Assembly: GCA_030762935.1 (NCBI GenBank)
Contig: CM060881.1
Span: forward strand, 103,950,501 to 104,014,500
Source of the DNA: Hymenopus coronatus
Taxonomy: Eukaryota; Arthropoda; Insecta; Mantodea; Hymenopodidae
Length of the DNA: 64,000 nucleotides
Reading direction: 5' to 3'
Numbering within the stretch: position 1 is the stretch's first letter; every line of letters starts with the position of its first letter. This document shows, one piece after another, positions 27,711-39,239 of the stretch. The notes below the pieces were generated by a model. That model had not been told where the DNA came from and searched no databases. It saw only the letters and a program-made list of their open reading frames with translations. A program made the translations under genes and the position numbers.

Positions 27711-28245
27711 TTGATTAAAATGTCATATATTACAGATATATACACGGCAAATTAAATGTATATAATGTCTACTTTTCTGGGAATAGCCTATGAAGACTAC
27801 TTTATTCTGGATAAATTTTGCGGAATTTTGCATAACTACTATACTGTAAGAGATGGACAAAAACTTACCGCACAGAAAATTTAGAGCAGTTAAAACATAC
27901 AATTTATGTTACATACATTTTTTCTTGGAGTTGATTGTTTTTGAGATATTCCTTGTTTTTAGCTTCAGCTTTGAAAAACTTATACTTTTCTCATACATCA
28001 ATTTGATAGCTCCTGTCCATACAAACAAAGGAACATCAGTCACAATAGCAACCAGCTTTTGACTGTCACTTCAACCTATGTACTCTCTTATTTCGCTTCT
28101 AGTTACAAGAAAGCAAGCTATTTCTGCTAATTTTTTTCTCGATTATCGTGAAGTAAATAGAAGAATAAGCTTTTTAACAATAATTTGTAGCAGAGATGCA
28201 GAGAAAGTTATGTGAATGGAACACATCAAATTTTTATTTTTTTTC
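27711..28245 (+). repeat. R-family repeat, tail half
   Basis: CTGGGAATAGCCTATGAAGA, CTACTTTATTCTGGATAAAT, GAGTTGATTGTTTTTGAGAT, CTCCTGTCCATACAAACAAA, ending GAATGGAACACATCAAAT. With the preceding copy it forms a head-to-head inverted pair. Confidence 0.75.
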
Positions 28246-28254
28246 TGATTCAAT

Positions 28255-28350
28255 GGACATCTCCACTTCGAATTTTTGGGTGCAATACAATACCTTCTCT
28301 ATCCAATATGTATATTGTGCATGGGGGCAAGAGAAAGTAAAAATAACAAT
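28255..28350 (-). repeat. R-family head fragment
   Basis: CGAATTTTTGGGTGCAATAC then AATACCTTCTCTATCC and a tail AAGAGAAAGTAAAAAT, i.e. the R head in reverse. Confidence 0.65.
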
Positions 28351-29185
28351 GTCGCTCCACTATCTTATAATGTGAAAATGCCCATTGCTACGGAGCTGAC
28401 AAATAAGCCAAGATACCCCTACACCATTGAGGGCAAGTCTTCGGTAAACCATAAAATAAAGTATCATTCAACTTACTCTTCTTGAATTCAAATCGCAATA
28501 TAAGGATGAGACAACTAATAAACATAACATTTATGCTACATCTTGCTGTTCCTTGTAATATTCAAATAATATTTCATTACGTTGGCAATGAGCCATGTCT
28601 ACCAGCTCGTTAAGCAAGAACATGTACCCCACCCCACAGACAACCAACAACATGTACAAGCGGAACTTGTAATCTAAAGTGCAGGGGATTGTAAGTTTCT
28701 CTTCGCATGTTCCACGGGAAGTTTTCTCTGCAGTAGCTGACCTTGATTATGTTGCTGAGTTTTGGAAAACAAGAAACTTATGTGAGATGGATATCCTTGT
28801 GGCTATTTTCCTATCTCTATTATATACACTCGCGTGCAATAAAAGTCGCCGAATCCTCTTCATTGAATGATGTTTTTCTTTCCGTAAGGTTTCCACCTTC
28901 AGGTAAACATTTACTCCTTCCAGCCAGTTTCAGCTCTCTGTGTCTAATCTGAAAAACAAGCAGAGACATAAAAACTGACAAGGAAAGAGCTTATAACTGT
29001 ATTAATTTTGCTACCATTGGATACAAGAAAAGACTGAACAACACACAAAGTGACGAAGTGGGCGAAAAATTATTTGCACGTTCTATTGATCTGACAACAG
29101 CCACGACACGTATATATGTGACAGATTTAGTTTGTGATATGTAGGCTGAAGAAATTGCAGATGTCGAGCAGGAATAGCCAAATGG
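28351..29185. other. Flanking DNA, nothing recognised
   Basis: No gene or known repeat visible. It directly precedes the piggyBac relic and may include its 5' region. Confidence 0.3.
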
Positions 29186-29189
29186 ATAT

Positions 29190-29750
29190 TAAGAAAACGG
29201 TACTGTACTATGAGCTTCTGAAAATGAAGCTGAGAGTTCATTATCCTCCTCCGAAGAAGAAATGGATGTCATTTTAGAACAGCACACAGGAAACAGTAGC
29301 AACTTTATTTCAAAGGACAAATCGATTGAGGGGAGAACACGGCCCCCACATAAGGCAGCACAGTTTACTGCACATGCTCATCTTAAATCTGGAGTAACGA
29401 GATATACCACTTCCTGCATCACAAATTAATGTTCTACTTTCAAATTGTTTTCTCCTACATCTATTGAAAATATTGTGCTGATATATTCTAATCCTGAAGA
29501 AAAGATTATTTATGGAAACAAATGGAAAGAATATAGATACTCTCGATAGGGATATTTATCTAGGTCTGCTGTTATTAGATGAAGATGTATATAAATGGTG
29601 TAAGTCTATTGAGAGCTTGTGGAATGATCAAAATAGATGTGATAGCTTCTGAGCAACAATGCCAGTAAATGCATTCAATAAGATATGAAGAGTAATTAGA
29701 TTTGATGATAATAGAGAATAAGACGAAAATGTACAATCTTCTTATATAAG
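29190..29750 (+). pseudogene. piggyBac-type transposase relic
   Basis: Broken reading frames on the plus strand resemble the N-terminal half of piggyBac transposases. An acidic Ser/Glu stretch (ESSLSSSEEEMDVI, about 29225-29270) is followed by a degraded segment with NPEEKIIYGNKWKEYRYS (about 29490-29540), then SLWNDQNRCDS-stop-ATMPVNAFNKI and VIRFDDNRE (about 29615-29720). This last region is the family's 'LW...FRATM...RF..I.R.IRFDD' block. Several in-frame stops and shifts; the catalytic aspartates were not found. Confidence 0.65.
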
Positions 29751-30451
29751 GAATCAATATTCATAAAATTAATAAAAATAAATTATAATATTAATAAATA
29801 TTTAAAAATTAATAAATAGGTAAAATATGGAAATTAACAAAATAATAAATGACTAAAAGCTAAAGGATTTATATGTTATTTACAAAATAATATTACAGCT
29901 ACACATTCTCACCGATTAGGGAATCGGGAGAGAAAGGGTTAAAATATTACTAAATTATACAATCCCAGTATATTACAGCAGATCTGCAGTTGATAGCTCT
30001 CTGAGGAAACTGTTCAATTCGTCAACATATGCCTTGAAAAATATGAAATGAAATTCTGGTTTAGCCATATACAGGAAGGAAGGCCATAAACTCAGTTGAA
30101 AGGACCTAACGTCTTCGCATTTTATCAGTTTGGGCAAAGTTTAATGTATATTTTAATAATGGTTAAAAATAAAACCTTCTATTCCACCAAAAGTTTTGGA
30201 AACCTCAATATTTCTCTCAACGTTTCTCTTCTACATCTCAGCATTTCTCTTCGCAGTGCATGCCTCATGCATTCATAGCAAAACAGGTGTATTCTGTATA
30301 GTACTTCGCACAGTGATGGCAAAAACACTGGATGTTCAAAGAAAAAAATCTCAAATAATATTGAACTATACAATAGCATAATTTTCTGTCTGAAAACATT
30401 AGACAAAATGATGCCCAATTATACTAAAAATAAAAGTAAGAGTGAGTCAAT

Positions 30452-30489
<38 letters not shown>

Positions 30490-32310
30490 TTAGTATATTT
30501 GAGAATATTGTCTCTGTCTTACTTTTCTACACTACATATAATGCATTCGTATTATTCAAAGCAGCCTATCCTGAATGGAAAACAAGTATTCTTCATAAAA
30601 GGAAGTTCTTTCTTGAAGCTCTTGGTGAATTACTTATTGAAGAATAAATACGAAGAAGTGGTCTTATTTCATTAAGTGCTCCCTGGGCCGTAATGATAAA
30701 ACCATTTTTAAGGAAACGTACAACTTAAACAGAAAACCCGAGGTCGGAATCTATGCACAGGTAAAGGCAGAATTAAGGTGTATCTTCAAATTAAAAGAAT
30801 TCAACCCAACTTCATTCATTTATTTAACAATGTGTACCATTGTTAGCAGGAACACAAATATGTTAACAAAAGATTCGTTCTCGCCACAAATAAAAATGTA
30901 TAAGGCCACTTCATATCGGTCAGAATCATTTATCATAATAGTTAAAGCCAAAACATTACAAGGTTAAGCAATTATATTTAGACAAACCGAAATGTCGCTC
31001 CACAGTGATTTAGCACGGCACAACTGGCCTCTATGACGACACCGATGAGAAGTAAGATACCAGTTGCTGGCCACTCGTGACAGAAAAAGGCAGGTCAGAA
31101 TCCCCTACCCTCCCTCCAGTGACGTATCCAGGAATGCGCAGAGAAGTCTGGATCCGCTGGCTGACCCTCAAACAGATTGACATAGGCGCTTGTAGCGGAG
31201 TAATAATGAGCCAATAAGTAGCGGAGACGTTACAGTGGAAAGGTCATTGCCGACGTTGAAGAGAGATTCAAACACAATGTGAACATACACCTTCGGTTGA
31301 AGTAAAAAAAAATGTACTGGCACCAAGAAGAGAGGAAAAAACTTACAGTAAAGCTTCTGAAATGTGAAGTAGATATGTAAAAAAAAACACTTTCAAAAAT
31401 CATATTTCTTACACGTATAAAAGTTGCATAGAGAACATTTAAAAGTTGATTGCGGAAACACTTCCTGCTCAATTTTTTTTTAACATTGATTGAAGTTTCA
31501 CACATACACACATATACGAAAGTGATATGCTGCACATACTGTGTATTATAAACATATGATTATTTTGCTTTAATGTTTATTCTAATAATTCCATTAAATC
31601 TAAACGAATAATTTCAAAATGGTTTATGAATAGTTTATAAAAATGGATTTATATCTATTATTCACTAAAGTATTCGATTATATAAGGCCTTTGTCAAAAT
31701 TCACACCGCAGATATTACATATAAATCGATCCTTTACCGAAGGAGATCAGAGAATGTCCAGTCTGCTAATATGCATTCTCCACAGATGAAAGCGGCCACA
31801 CTTTTGTTTTTTGGTTGGTATATCTGTCCCTGTTCTGCTATCGATGTCGTACGTAATGAAATATGAGTGGAACAAGCGCCATTTTTGTCGCTTTGTGTTG
31901 GATGTAATGAGCTTACTACTAGATTAAATATAAAAACTGTGCTGCCATTTATTAATGTGAGTTTCTATACAGGATCATATCATAGCCACGTCAGTGAAGC
32001 GACGTTTAGAGAACGAATGGAAGTTAAAAACGTTATGCGCGTACCCTCTCCTCTTTTGATTGGGTTTTTGGAATGTAGCTCACATGACAATAATCAGAAA
32101 GTCATTTCGACAAAAGCGAGTATTTTAACCGCGTCAGAGAACCAAATTTGCAGGCGCGTGTTATTTGAAATTAAAAATTTTCGATCCGACCTTTTATACG
32201 AAGATTTCTCGCATATAAAAGGGTAAATGTAAAAACAAAAAATCTTGTATGGAAAAGCTTAAATGCGTGCATGTAATGAATTCATTCAATTCAACTAATA
32301 ATCCTCATCA
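29751..32310. other. Flanking DNA, no gene recognised
   Basis: AT-rich. Holds a (TA)n tract at about 30453-30483. The open frames around 30100-30680 and 31867-32226 lack domain or codon signatures and I do not call them genes. Confidence 0.35.
30453..30483. repeat. (TA)n dinucleotide microsatellite
   Basis: About 15 consecutive TA units. Confidence 0.9.
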
Positions 32311-32314
32311 CAGA

Positions 32315-32620
32315 CTCAGCTGGCCGAAGTCTTAATTCTATGTGAATGTGAGGTTGGGGTATCAAATCCCACCTAGTCCGTCCGTTACTGAGAGTTTACA
32401 TGTTTTCTTCGTCCTCAAGCCCCGCAAATGATAGGCAGTTACCCTAAACTTAAATCTGGAACGTTTCTTTTGCCTGGCTATGGGCGGATAGGTCCTCCAT
32501 TCTGTGGTTTCATGCCGTTGGCTCCCCGACAGGTTTCTGACCCCTAGGCATTGGCTTGTAAACGCTAGAGGGTGTCACTCCTACAAATATGGGCAGGGTA
32601 AGCCGATTATGAAACGAAAC
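32315..32620 (+). repeat. tRNA-derived SINE (family S1)
   Basis: Head GGTATCAAATCCCACC (degenerate B box), body CGTCCTCAAGCCCCGCAAAT, AGGTCCTCCATTCTGTGGTT, GGCTCCCCGACAGGTTTCTG and GGGTAAGCCGATTATG. The last blocks are the reverse complement of 1570-1700. Confidence 0.7.
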
Positions 32621-32654
32621 GAAATATTTCTTTTGAAAATTCCCGTTTTACTTT

Positions 32655-33915
32655 CCCTAATTAGTACGTAGTGTATAGATACAGGAGGTATTACAATCCA
32701 CTCCAAATTTTTAACGAGATTTTACCGGAAATACAAGTTTTAGGGTTGACCTTATTCAAATAAAACATTTTAGAATGCTCTAAGGATCCTTTAAGGATGC
32801 GACACTAAGATATTGAGAAAGCCCACCCACCCCAAACTACCCTTTACTTGGAAAACGATTCGAAACTTTTGATGTCATCAAAATTGATTATCAATTGATT
32901 AAAATAACGATATTAAAGATATTTACACGGCAAATAAAATTTTATATTTAGGACATAGCCTCTGAAGATCGGTTCATTTTATATGAGTTTATTAACATAT
33001 GAACCATAAAAGATAGGCAAAAACGTACGTAGATCTTGTTAAAATACACAATTTATGTCATACAATTTTTTCGTAGTGTTGACCATTTCCAAGATATTCC
33101 TTGTTATTATTTTTGGTTTCAAATTCTTAAACGTGTCCCATACGGAAATGTCAATTCCTGACGAGTTTCAATCATATTGCAACCAACTTTTAAAATATGT
33201 GGCTATCGCCTTAGGCAATGCATGTCCTTATTTTTTGGGAATAGCCTCTGAAGACTACTTTATTCAGAGTGAATTTTACGGAAATTTGCATAACTGCTAA
33301 ACCGTAATAATTGGACAAAAACTTACCACTCAAAAACTGTAGAGCACATTAAAACACACAATTTATGTTGTATACACGTTTTTCGTGGAGTTCATCGTTT
33401 TTTAGATATTCCTTATTTTCGGTTTCAGCTTTGAAAAACTTAACTTTTCTCATACAGGACTTTGTGAACTCCTGTCCACACAAACAAAGGAACTCCAGTC
33501 GCGTAGCAACCAGTTTTTGATCACTTTATCTATGCTACTCCCTTATTTCGCTCCTACTTACAAGGAAGCAAGTAGTAAGACTATTTCTGCTCATTTTTTC
33601 TCAATTAGCATGAAATAATTAGAAGCATAAACTTTTTAACAATAATTTGTTACACTCCACATTGCAACGGCTTCAGCACCTCTGCTGCTTTTTTCACTCG
33701 CGTCCCAAAGCGCGGTTGTCAGCCTGGAATGTAATTCGGCATTTAGGCAACCAGCGGTTAAATACATATTATGCCGTCTTAATGACGTAAGCAGCGCGGG
33801 GCACAAAACAAAGAAAACACGTTGCTGGTTCCTTCCTTGGCGTACCGAGAGCGCTGCTGCTACCACAGCATCTTCGTTTTTTCCCTCTAGATCTAGAGAA
33901 AGTCATGTGAATGGA
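32655..33915 (+). repeat. R-family repeats (two merged copies) with an inserted GC-rich block
   Basis: Head at 32655 (TAGTACGTAGTGTATAGATA), then R body; a second body segment joins at about 33230 (TTTTTGGGAATAGCCTCTGA). The R tail is interrupted at 33652-33892 by about 240 bp of GC-richer sequence (CGCGTCCCAAAGCGCGGTTG, GTACCGAGAGCGCTGCTGCT) and resumes with TCTAGAGAAAGTCATGTGAA at 33891-33910. Confidence 0.7.
33652..33892. mobile_element. Unclassified 240-bp insertion within an R repeat
   Basis: Breaks the R tail between TAACAATAATTTGTTAC and TCTAGAGAAAGTCATGTG. GC-rich, no coding signature, no clear inverted ends or duplication. Confidence 0.4.
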
Positions 33916-34014
33916 ACGCATCATATTTTTTAAAATATTTGACTATTGCTTTAGCATAGCGTATCCCCTTAATTCTCTTCTACATATAAGGAGCTAAGTA
34001 ATAAGAATTTGGAG

Positions 34015-34245
34015 AGGTGGAGACTCAATGAAACGTTTAATGCTAAAGTTGGGATTTTTACCACGTATCTCCTGGTTTCCGTCCTGTTGCTCTGACCACT
34101 GAGCTACCATGACAATATACCAGCACGGCACTAAATTCTCCAACAGACTCACGCTTTTCCCCGTAAAGCTTGAGAATGTCTCAAATTATTTTGAGATGCA
34201 TACCTCAATAACTATAATAGGTTATAACTATAAAGTTCGGAACTT
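34015..34245 (-). repeat. tRNA-derived SINE fragment (family of 6075-6365)
   Basis: CTGACCACTGAGCTACCATG is a reversed A box (GGTAGCTCAGTGGTCAG). The flank AGCACGGCACTAAATTCTCC and ACTTACGGAGTGTGTAAGAT match the segment at 34475-34740. Confidence 0.55.
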
Positions 34246-34474
34246 AAGTACTTACGGAGTGTGTAAGATGCTCGAAAAGGCCTCATATTAATTTATAAAA
34301 TACGTTTTGTTAACGACCCCATCAATAGCCAGAGTCATAAAACGGCCACCGGTACGCCGCAAATTCACCTAGGTGACATTTGTAGTTCGTGCCCATGAAA
34401 ATGCTATGAAAATTATCCTTCTCGCGTTTCGAACCTAACATTTTGTTTGAAAAAAAAATATTTGCATGACAGGC

Positions 34475-34740
34475 AGACCCAGACTGAAATAATCAATTCC
34501 ATAGCCGAGATATTAGCCACGGATCTCCCAGTCTCTAGACGGTTATATGCCCACTAAACTACCAGGGCAACATGCGAACAGAGCGCTAAATACACCAACT
34601 GACTTACGTATGTTCCGGTAAAAGGCAAGCTGATCTTAAATTACTTTGGTAACTTACAATGTCGTAAGTACTGCATCTCCCGAGTTTCATAGTTAACCAG
34701 GCATAAGGTGAACTTTTGTTCTACACAGAGCTTGTGTGAA
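34475..34740 (-). repeat. tRNA-derived SINE fragment
   Basis: Begins near CAGACTGAAATAATCAATTC CATAGCC, related to the 6075-6365 SINE, with reversed tRNA-like ACTAAACTACCAGGGCAACA and a shared 3' part with 34015-34245 (AATTACTTTGGTAACTTACA). Confidence 0.5.
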
Positions 34741-35129
34741 AAAATTAATTCATTCACATTTGCTACCGATCGCTATACACATATATGACAGTATGTGTGA
34801 CTCACCAGTAGTTCTCCCCCTTGATTGGAATCGGAGCAAGTGTGTGCTCAATACCTCGTAAGATCTACCTTTGGACAAGCCTACTCTAACGGGACTGGGG
34901 AACATGAACCATATAATGGAAGTTCGATGGGCTTTTCTCTAATGGGAATGAATATTTAAAAATACAAACCTCTGCGCCATTTGCTAGACACCGACCGAAT
35001 CACAGCTCTATAGTCAATCTGAAATATGAATGAGAAATGAAATGATAGGTAATGAGGGAAAAGAGAAACCTGATAAAATATACATAGTTTCCCAGTATTA
35101 ACCTAAGCTACGAGAGGAAGTTTACAAAA

Positions 35130-35230
35130 AATTCTAAGGTTAGATTAGGCAGTGGCCGGGGATCAAACCTGGAACTCTCTGAATGTGGGTCACAGAGTTA
35201 CCACTTAAGCCATTTCGCTCGGTTTAAGGA
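35130..35230 (-). repeat. tRNA-derived SINE head
   Basis: Reversed B box (GGGGATCAAACCTGGAAC) and A box (ACCACTTAAGCCATTTCG) with tRNA-like spacing; no functional tRNA cloverleaf. Confidence 0.45.
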
Positions 35231-35749
35231 GGTGCTATGCTGGTGTTCTTTTGGAAGTGTAGCAAAGCCACGCAAGATAATCAGCTCTCCACGAAAATTA
35301 GCGGACCAAGAGACGTCAGCTTGACTTTCATCATAAATTAATGGCTCTCGGTTCCGTTCTTGCAGTGGTCTCCGTGCTCAAATATTCAGCAGCTGCAAAC
35401 AAAACAAGCGAAGCTTCTGCCACCAAAAAGTTTCCCCCCTTGCAAGAGCAAATAAACATTCACTACGGCTCGTTGCTCAATGCAAACTGGCTGCACGTCG
35501 TATACACTCATCTCACACATCACATAGCTGGACACGCATGATGACACTCCATCCACTGCATTTCCAACAGCAAAACGAGAACTCCAAATGAATCTAGAAA
35601 CTCCAAGCGAAACGTTGTGAACCTAAATAACCATGTATGTATATCATACACGTTAATTATACACGGATCCTACTTTGAAATGACATTTTCATACAGATTT
35701 AGTAATAAGCCTATTTTAGAAGGTTGTCTCCTTAGCACGTCTACTTGTA

Positions 35750-36165
35750 GGAGCTACTTGATTGAGAAGTGAGGGTTCCAGATTAGAAGATCGCATCAAC
35801 CGCTCGGGGGTGACTCGCGCTGATCACGATCCAGTACTACACACCATTTATGACGTCTTTGGGCCGAGTTGGGGGATGCAGCGGTCGGGCGGTAGGCCAA
35901 GGTCCCTTGTGAACTTTCGTGCCATGGAGTTATGTTGCTATTTTAAGAATGTTATGAGTATCAGCTTTAATTGTACTTTTCTCATCTGATGACTATATAT
36001 GATTATTTATAAATTATTTTATGTAGTCAAAATAATCTGATGTGTTCCATTCACAGCATTTTCTGTACATTTTCTACAAATAAACCTAATTATTCCTCGT
36101 TCTACTCCATGCTAATCGAGATAAGCATTATCTTGAATTAATTAAATTAATTGTTTCTTTCACAA
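35750..36165 (+). repeat. Dispersed repeat D, copy 1, joined to an R tail
   Basis: GGAGCTACTTGATTGAGAAG, then GCAGCGGTCGGGCGGTAGGC and ATCTGATGACTATATATGAT. It matches 36573-36985 over about 400 bp, including the transition into a reversed R tail (AATCTGATGTGTTCCATTCA). Confidence 0.7.
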
Positions 36166-36489
36166 TTCTTTTATAATAAATAAATAAGTTATAGAATTGT
36201 ACACATAACTGACGTGGCCGTCATTATAAACTGAGCAAAATATTGGAAATTGTGCAAATACGGAGACTACAGAAAATTATAAAGCTGCACTTTTAATGCA
36301 GTGTGCGCATTATGAGTTGTGACAGCCAAGAAATCCAGACGCAGATGGTGAATACATTCATTAAAACAAAGCACAGAATCAGCAACTCAAAAAGGGCGCG
36401 TCACATCCAAATGGAAGATCGGCAAGTATGTGCAGAGGGCGCTGTAAAAACTCGCATTGCGATCGTCTGATATTGCACAGCAGACACTG

Positions 36490-36985
36490 CATAGAGGAAA
36501 ACAGCAAAATCAATCTGGCTGGGAGACCTGGTACGGGGTGCACTCAGCCTCTTGAGGTCTCTGTGAGGGCCAATTGAGGAGCTACTTGATTGAGAAGTGA
36601 CATCTCCAGAATAGAATACCGCATCAACCGGTCAGGGGGGACTCTAGGGGCTGATCACGTGTCACCCTTCAGTACTGGACGCCTTCTGGCAAAGATGGGA
36701 GATGCAGCGGCCAGGCGGTAGGCCAAGGTCCATTGTGAACTGTCGTGCCACGGAGTTACATTACTAATATAAGACTTTTATGAGGATCAATTTTAACTAT
36801 ACTTTTCTCATCTGATAGCTATATATGATTATCTATAAATTATTTTATATAGTCAAAATAATCTGATGTGTTCCATTCACAAGATCTCCTGTACCTAATC
36901 TAAAAATTAATCTAAGTATTCTTCTTTCTACTCCTTGCTAATCGAGATAAGCATTAGCTTAAATTAATTACATTAATTGTTTTTT
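36490..36985 (+). repeat. Dispersed repeat D, copy 2 (longer), joined to an R tail
   Basis: Adds about 85 bp at its left (GGCTGGGAGACCTGGTACGG, GTGCACTCAGCCTCTTGAGG) before the shared GGAGCTACTTGATTGAGAAG. Because both copies end in the same way inside R, the D+R composite was duplicated as a unit or R carries D. Confidence 0.7.
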
Positions 36986-37184
36986 CACACCAGCCATGTG
37001 TAGGACAGAAGTTGGAGAGTAAGTCACAGCATCACTGCACTTCGTTTTACACGATGGAGAGTCAATATGCTGCATTTCTCTTCATTTATGTGATGAACAG
37101 AGCAAGGATTTCATCCTCCCATCACATAGCATAAAGAAATTAAAACATTAAATATAAAATATATCATTCATACCCTATTATTAC

Positions 37185-38245
37185 TTTCTCTGCACGTATT
37201 ATGTACTAGTGTATAGAGAAGATATTACATTCTAATAAATTCAATAGCGAGATTTCACCTGAAATATACATTACATTATACATTTTTGGAAAAAGGTTCG
37301 TGTGTGTGTCTGAGTGAGTCCATGTGTCTGATTGTCTGAGAACACGATAACTCAAAAATTAAAAGTTGGTAAAGTACCAACTTGATATTTAAGTTTACTA
37401 TCTCCCAGGGATACGACACGAAGATTTTGAGAAAAATTACCCGCCCCAAACTACCCTTTTCGCACATTTTAATAAAAGATTATCACTAAAATACCGTATA
37501 TTAAAGATATTTATATGGAAAATAAAATATATATCTTGAATTTCCTGGGAATTACCTCTAAATACCTCATTATTCAGAATAAATGTTCCTGATTTTGTGC
37601 AAGTACACAAAAAATGTATATTACGTTAAAACACTCAATTTATACCATATGCGTTTCTTATCGTGGAATTAACCGTTTCTGAGGTATTCCTTGTTATTTG
37701 TTTCAGACTTAAAATCCTTAAACTTTTCTCAAAAGGAAAGTTGTAAACTATTGGCCACGCAAAGAAACGGATTTCAACCAAAGAGCAAGCACATTTTAAA
37801 ACATTTGACCATCACTTGAGTGTAGTGTATTCCTTATTTCCCTTCTACTTACAAGAAAACAAGTAATTGAGACGATTTCTGCTAATGCTTATGAAATGGC
37901 CTGTTATTTATGGACGCTCTTTAACTGCTTTGGTTCTCAGCGTCCCATTCTATATTGGGCGTGAAAGATCGCTTAATTTTGCTCAGAGGCCTCTCTTATC
38001 AGGCTTGAGGTTCTTTTACGTGCCGTAAATCTACGACACGGGACCCACAGCTTTACTTCCCTTCCGAAGGAAGCCATGCTAAGGATTTTTACGCCCGAAA
38101 AAATCCATCGTCCTCCGCCGGGTTTGAACCCGCGACCTTGGGTATATGAAGTTAGCATGCTAATGCTTATGCCATTATAATTAAGTAGATAGAAGAATAT
38201 GCTTTTTAAGAATACCTTTTTAGAGCGATGTACAGAAAACCATGT
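37185..38245 (+). repeat. R-family repeat split by an S2 SINE
   Basis: Head at 37195-37215 (CGTATTATGTACTAGTGTAT), body to 37893; after the SINE the tail resumes (AAGTAGATAGAAGAATATGC) and ends near CATGTAAATGTCCACATCAG. Confidence 0.8.
37894..38157 (-). repeat. tRNA-derived SINE (family S2) with 14-bp target duplication
   Basis: TGCTAATGCTTATG stands on both sides (37880-37893 and 38158-38171). Reversed tRNA head with B box complement GGGTTTGAACCCGCGACCTT; body CTTTACTTCCCTTCCGAAGG shared with 26440-26670. Confidence 0.85.
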
Positions 38246-38380
38246 AAATGTCCACATCAGATGTGTTTTAATTTCATTTTTAATTTCTCTACACATTATA
38301 TGTACATACTTGCATTCCACCAAAAATTCGATACCGAGATTTCAACGGAAATATATGTTTTGGGTCCCCCATATCCAAAA

Positions 38381-38425
<45 letters not shown>

Positions 38426-38965
38426 TGTGTCTGTGGACATCATAGCTCAGAAAATAAAATGCATTGGTATTTAAGTTTGGTATCTTCCAAGGATGCGACA
38501 CGAAGATTTTCAAGAATTTTCTGAAGACTACTTTATTCTGGATCAATTTTATGGAATTTTGCATAACTGCTAATCCGTAAGAGATGAACAGAAAATTACC
38601 ACACAGAAAATTTAGAGCAGAGTAAAATACACAATTTATTTAATATACATTTTTTTCGAGGAGTTGATCGTTTTCTATATATTCCTTGTTTTTGGTTTCA
38701 GCTTTGAGAAACTTATACTTTTCTCATACAGGGATTTGTCAACTCCTGTGCATACAAACAAAGGAATTTCAGTCACATAACAACCAGATTTTGACTATCA
38801 CTTTAACCTATACTACGCCTTTATTTCACTTCTACTAACAAGGAAGCAAGTAATAAGACTATTTCTGCTAAATTTTTCTCTATTAGCATGAAGTAAACAG
38901 CTTTTTAACACTAATTTGTTACAGAGATGTAGAGAGAATTATATGAATTTAATACAAAAGATTTT
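38246..38965 (+). repeat. R-family repeat with (GT)n tract
   Basis: ACACATTATATGTACATACT head, AAAATTCGATACCGAGATTT, a (GT) run at 38383-38424, then CTGAAGACTACTTTATTCTG through GTTACAGAGATGTAGAGAGA. A deletion has joined positions around 38517. Confidence 0.8.
38383..38424. repeat. (GT)n dinucleotide microsatellite
   Basis: About 20 GT units within the TG-rich part of an R repeat; this internal tract is where R copies most often differ in length. Confidence 0.9.
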
Positions 38966-39239
38966 TTTAGAGTTGCTTACACATTAGATATATTTATATT
39001 GCTATGGTATTTTATGGTCTTATCGAAACTACACTCCTCATTACATGTTTATGCCGAATATTATCAATAAACATTACATAATTGGATTAATAAATAGCAG
39101 AACAGAAGGTTTGCAATGAAACCTTATAGATAAAACTTCTCCATTACTCATTAACCAAATGAATGTGCACTGCTAACGGTTATAAGCGAACACCTTCCGA
39201 AAAGACCGGCAAATAGGTGCGGATTAAACACGCATTTTA

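Noticed and set aside
31867..32226. 119-codon plus-strand frame
   Set aside because: No family resemblance, no splice context and no neighbouring exons; likely chance in this 64-kb window.
35341..35541. 66-codon frame starting MALGSVLAVVSVLKYS
   Set aside because: It looks faintly like a signal peptide, but there is no supporting downstream domain or exon structure.
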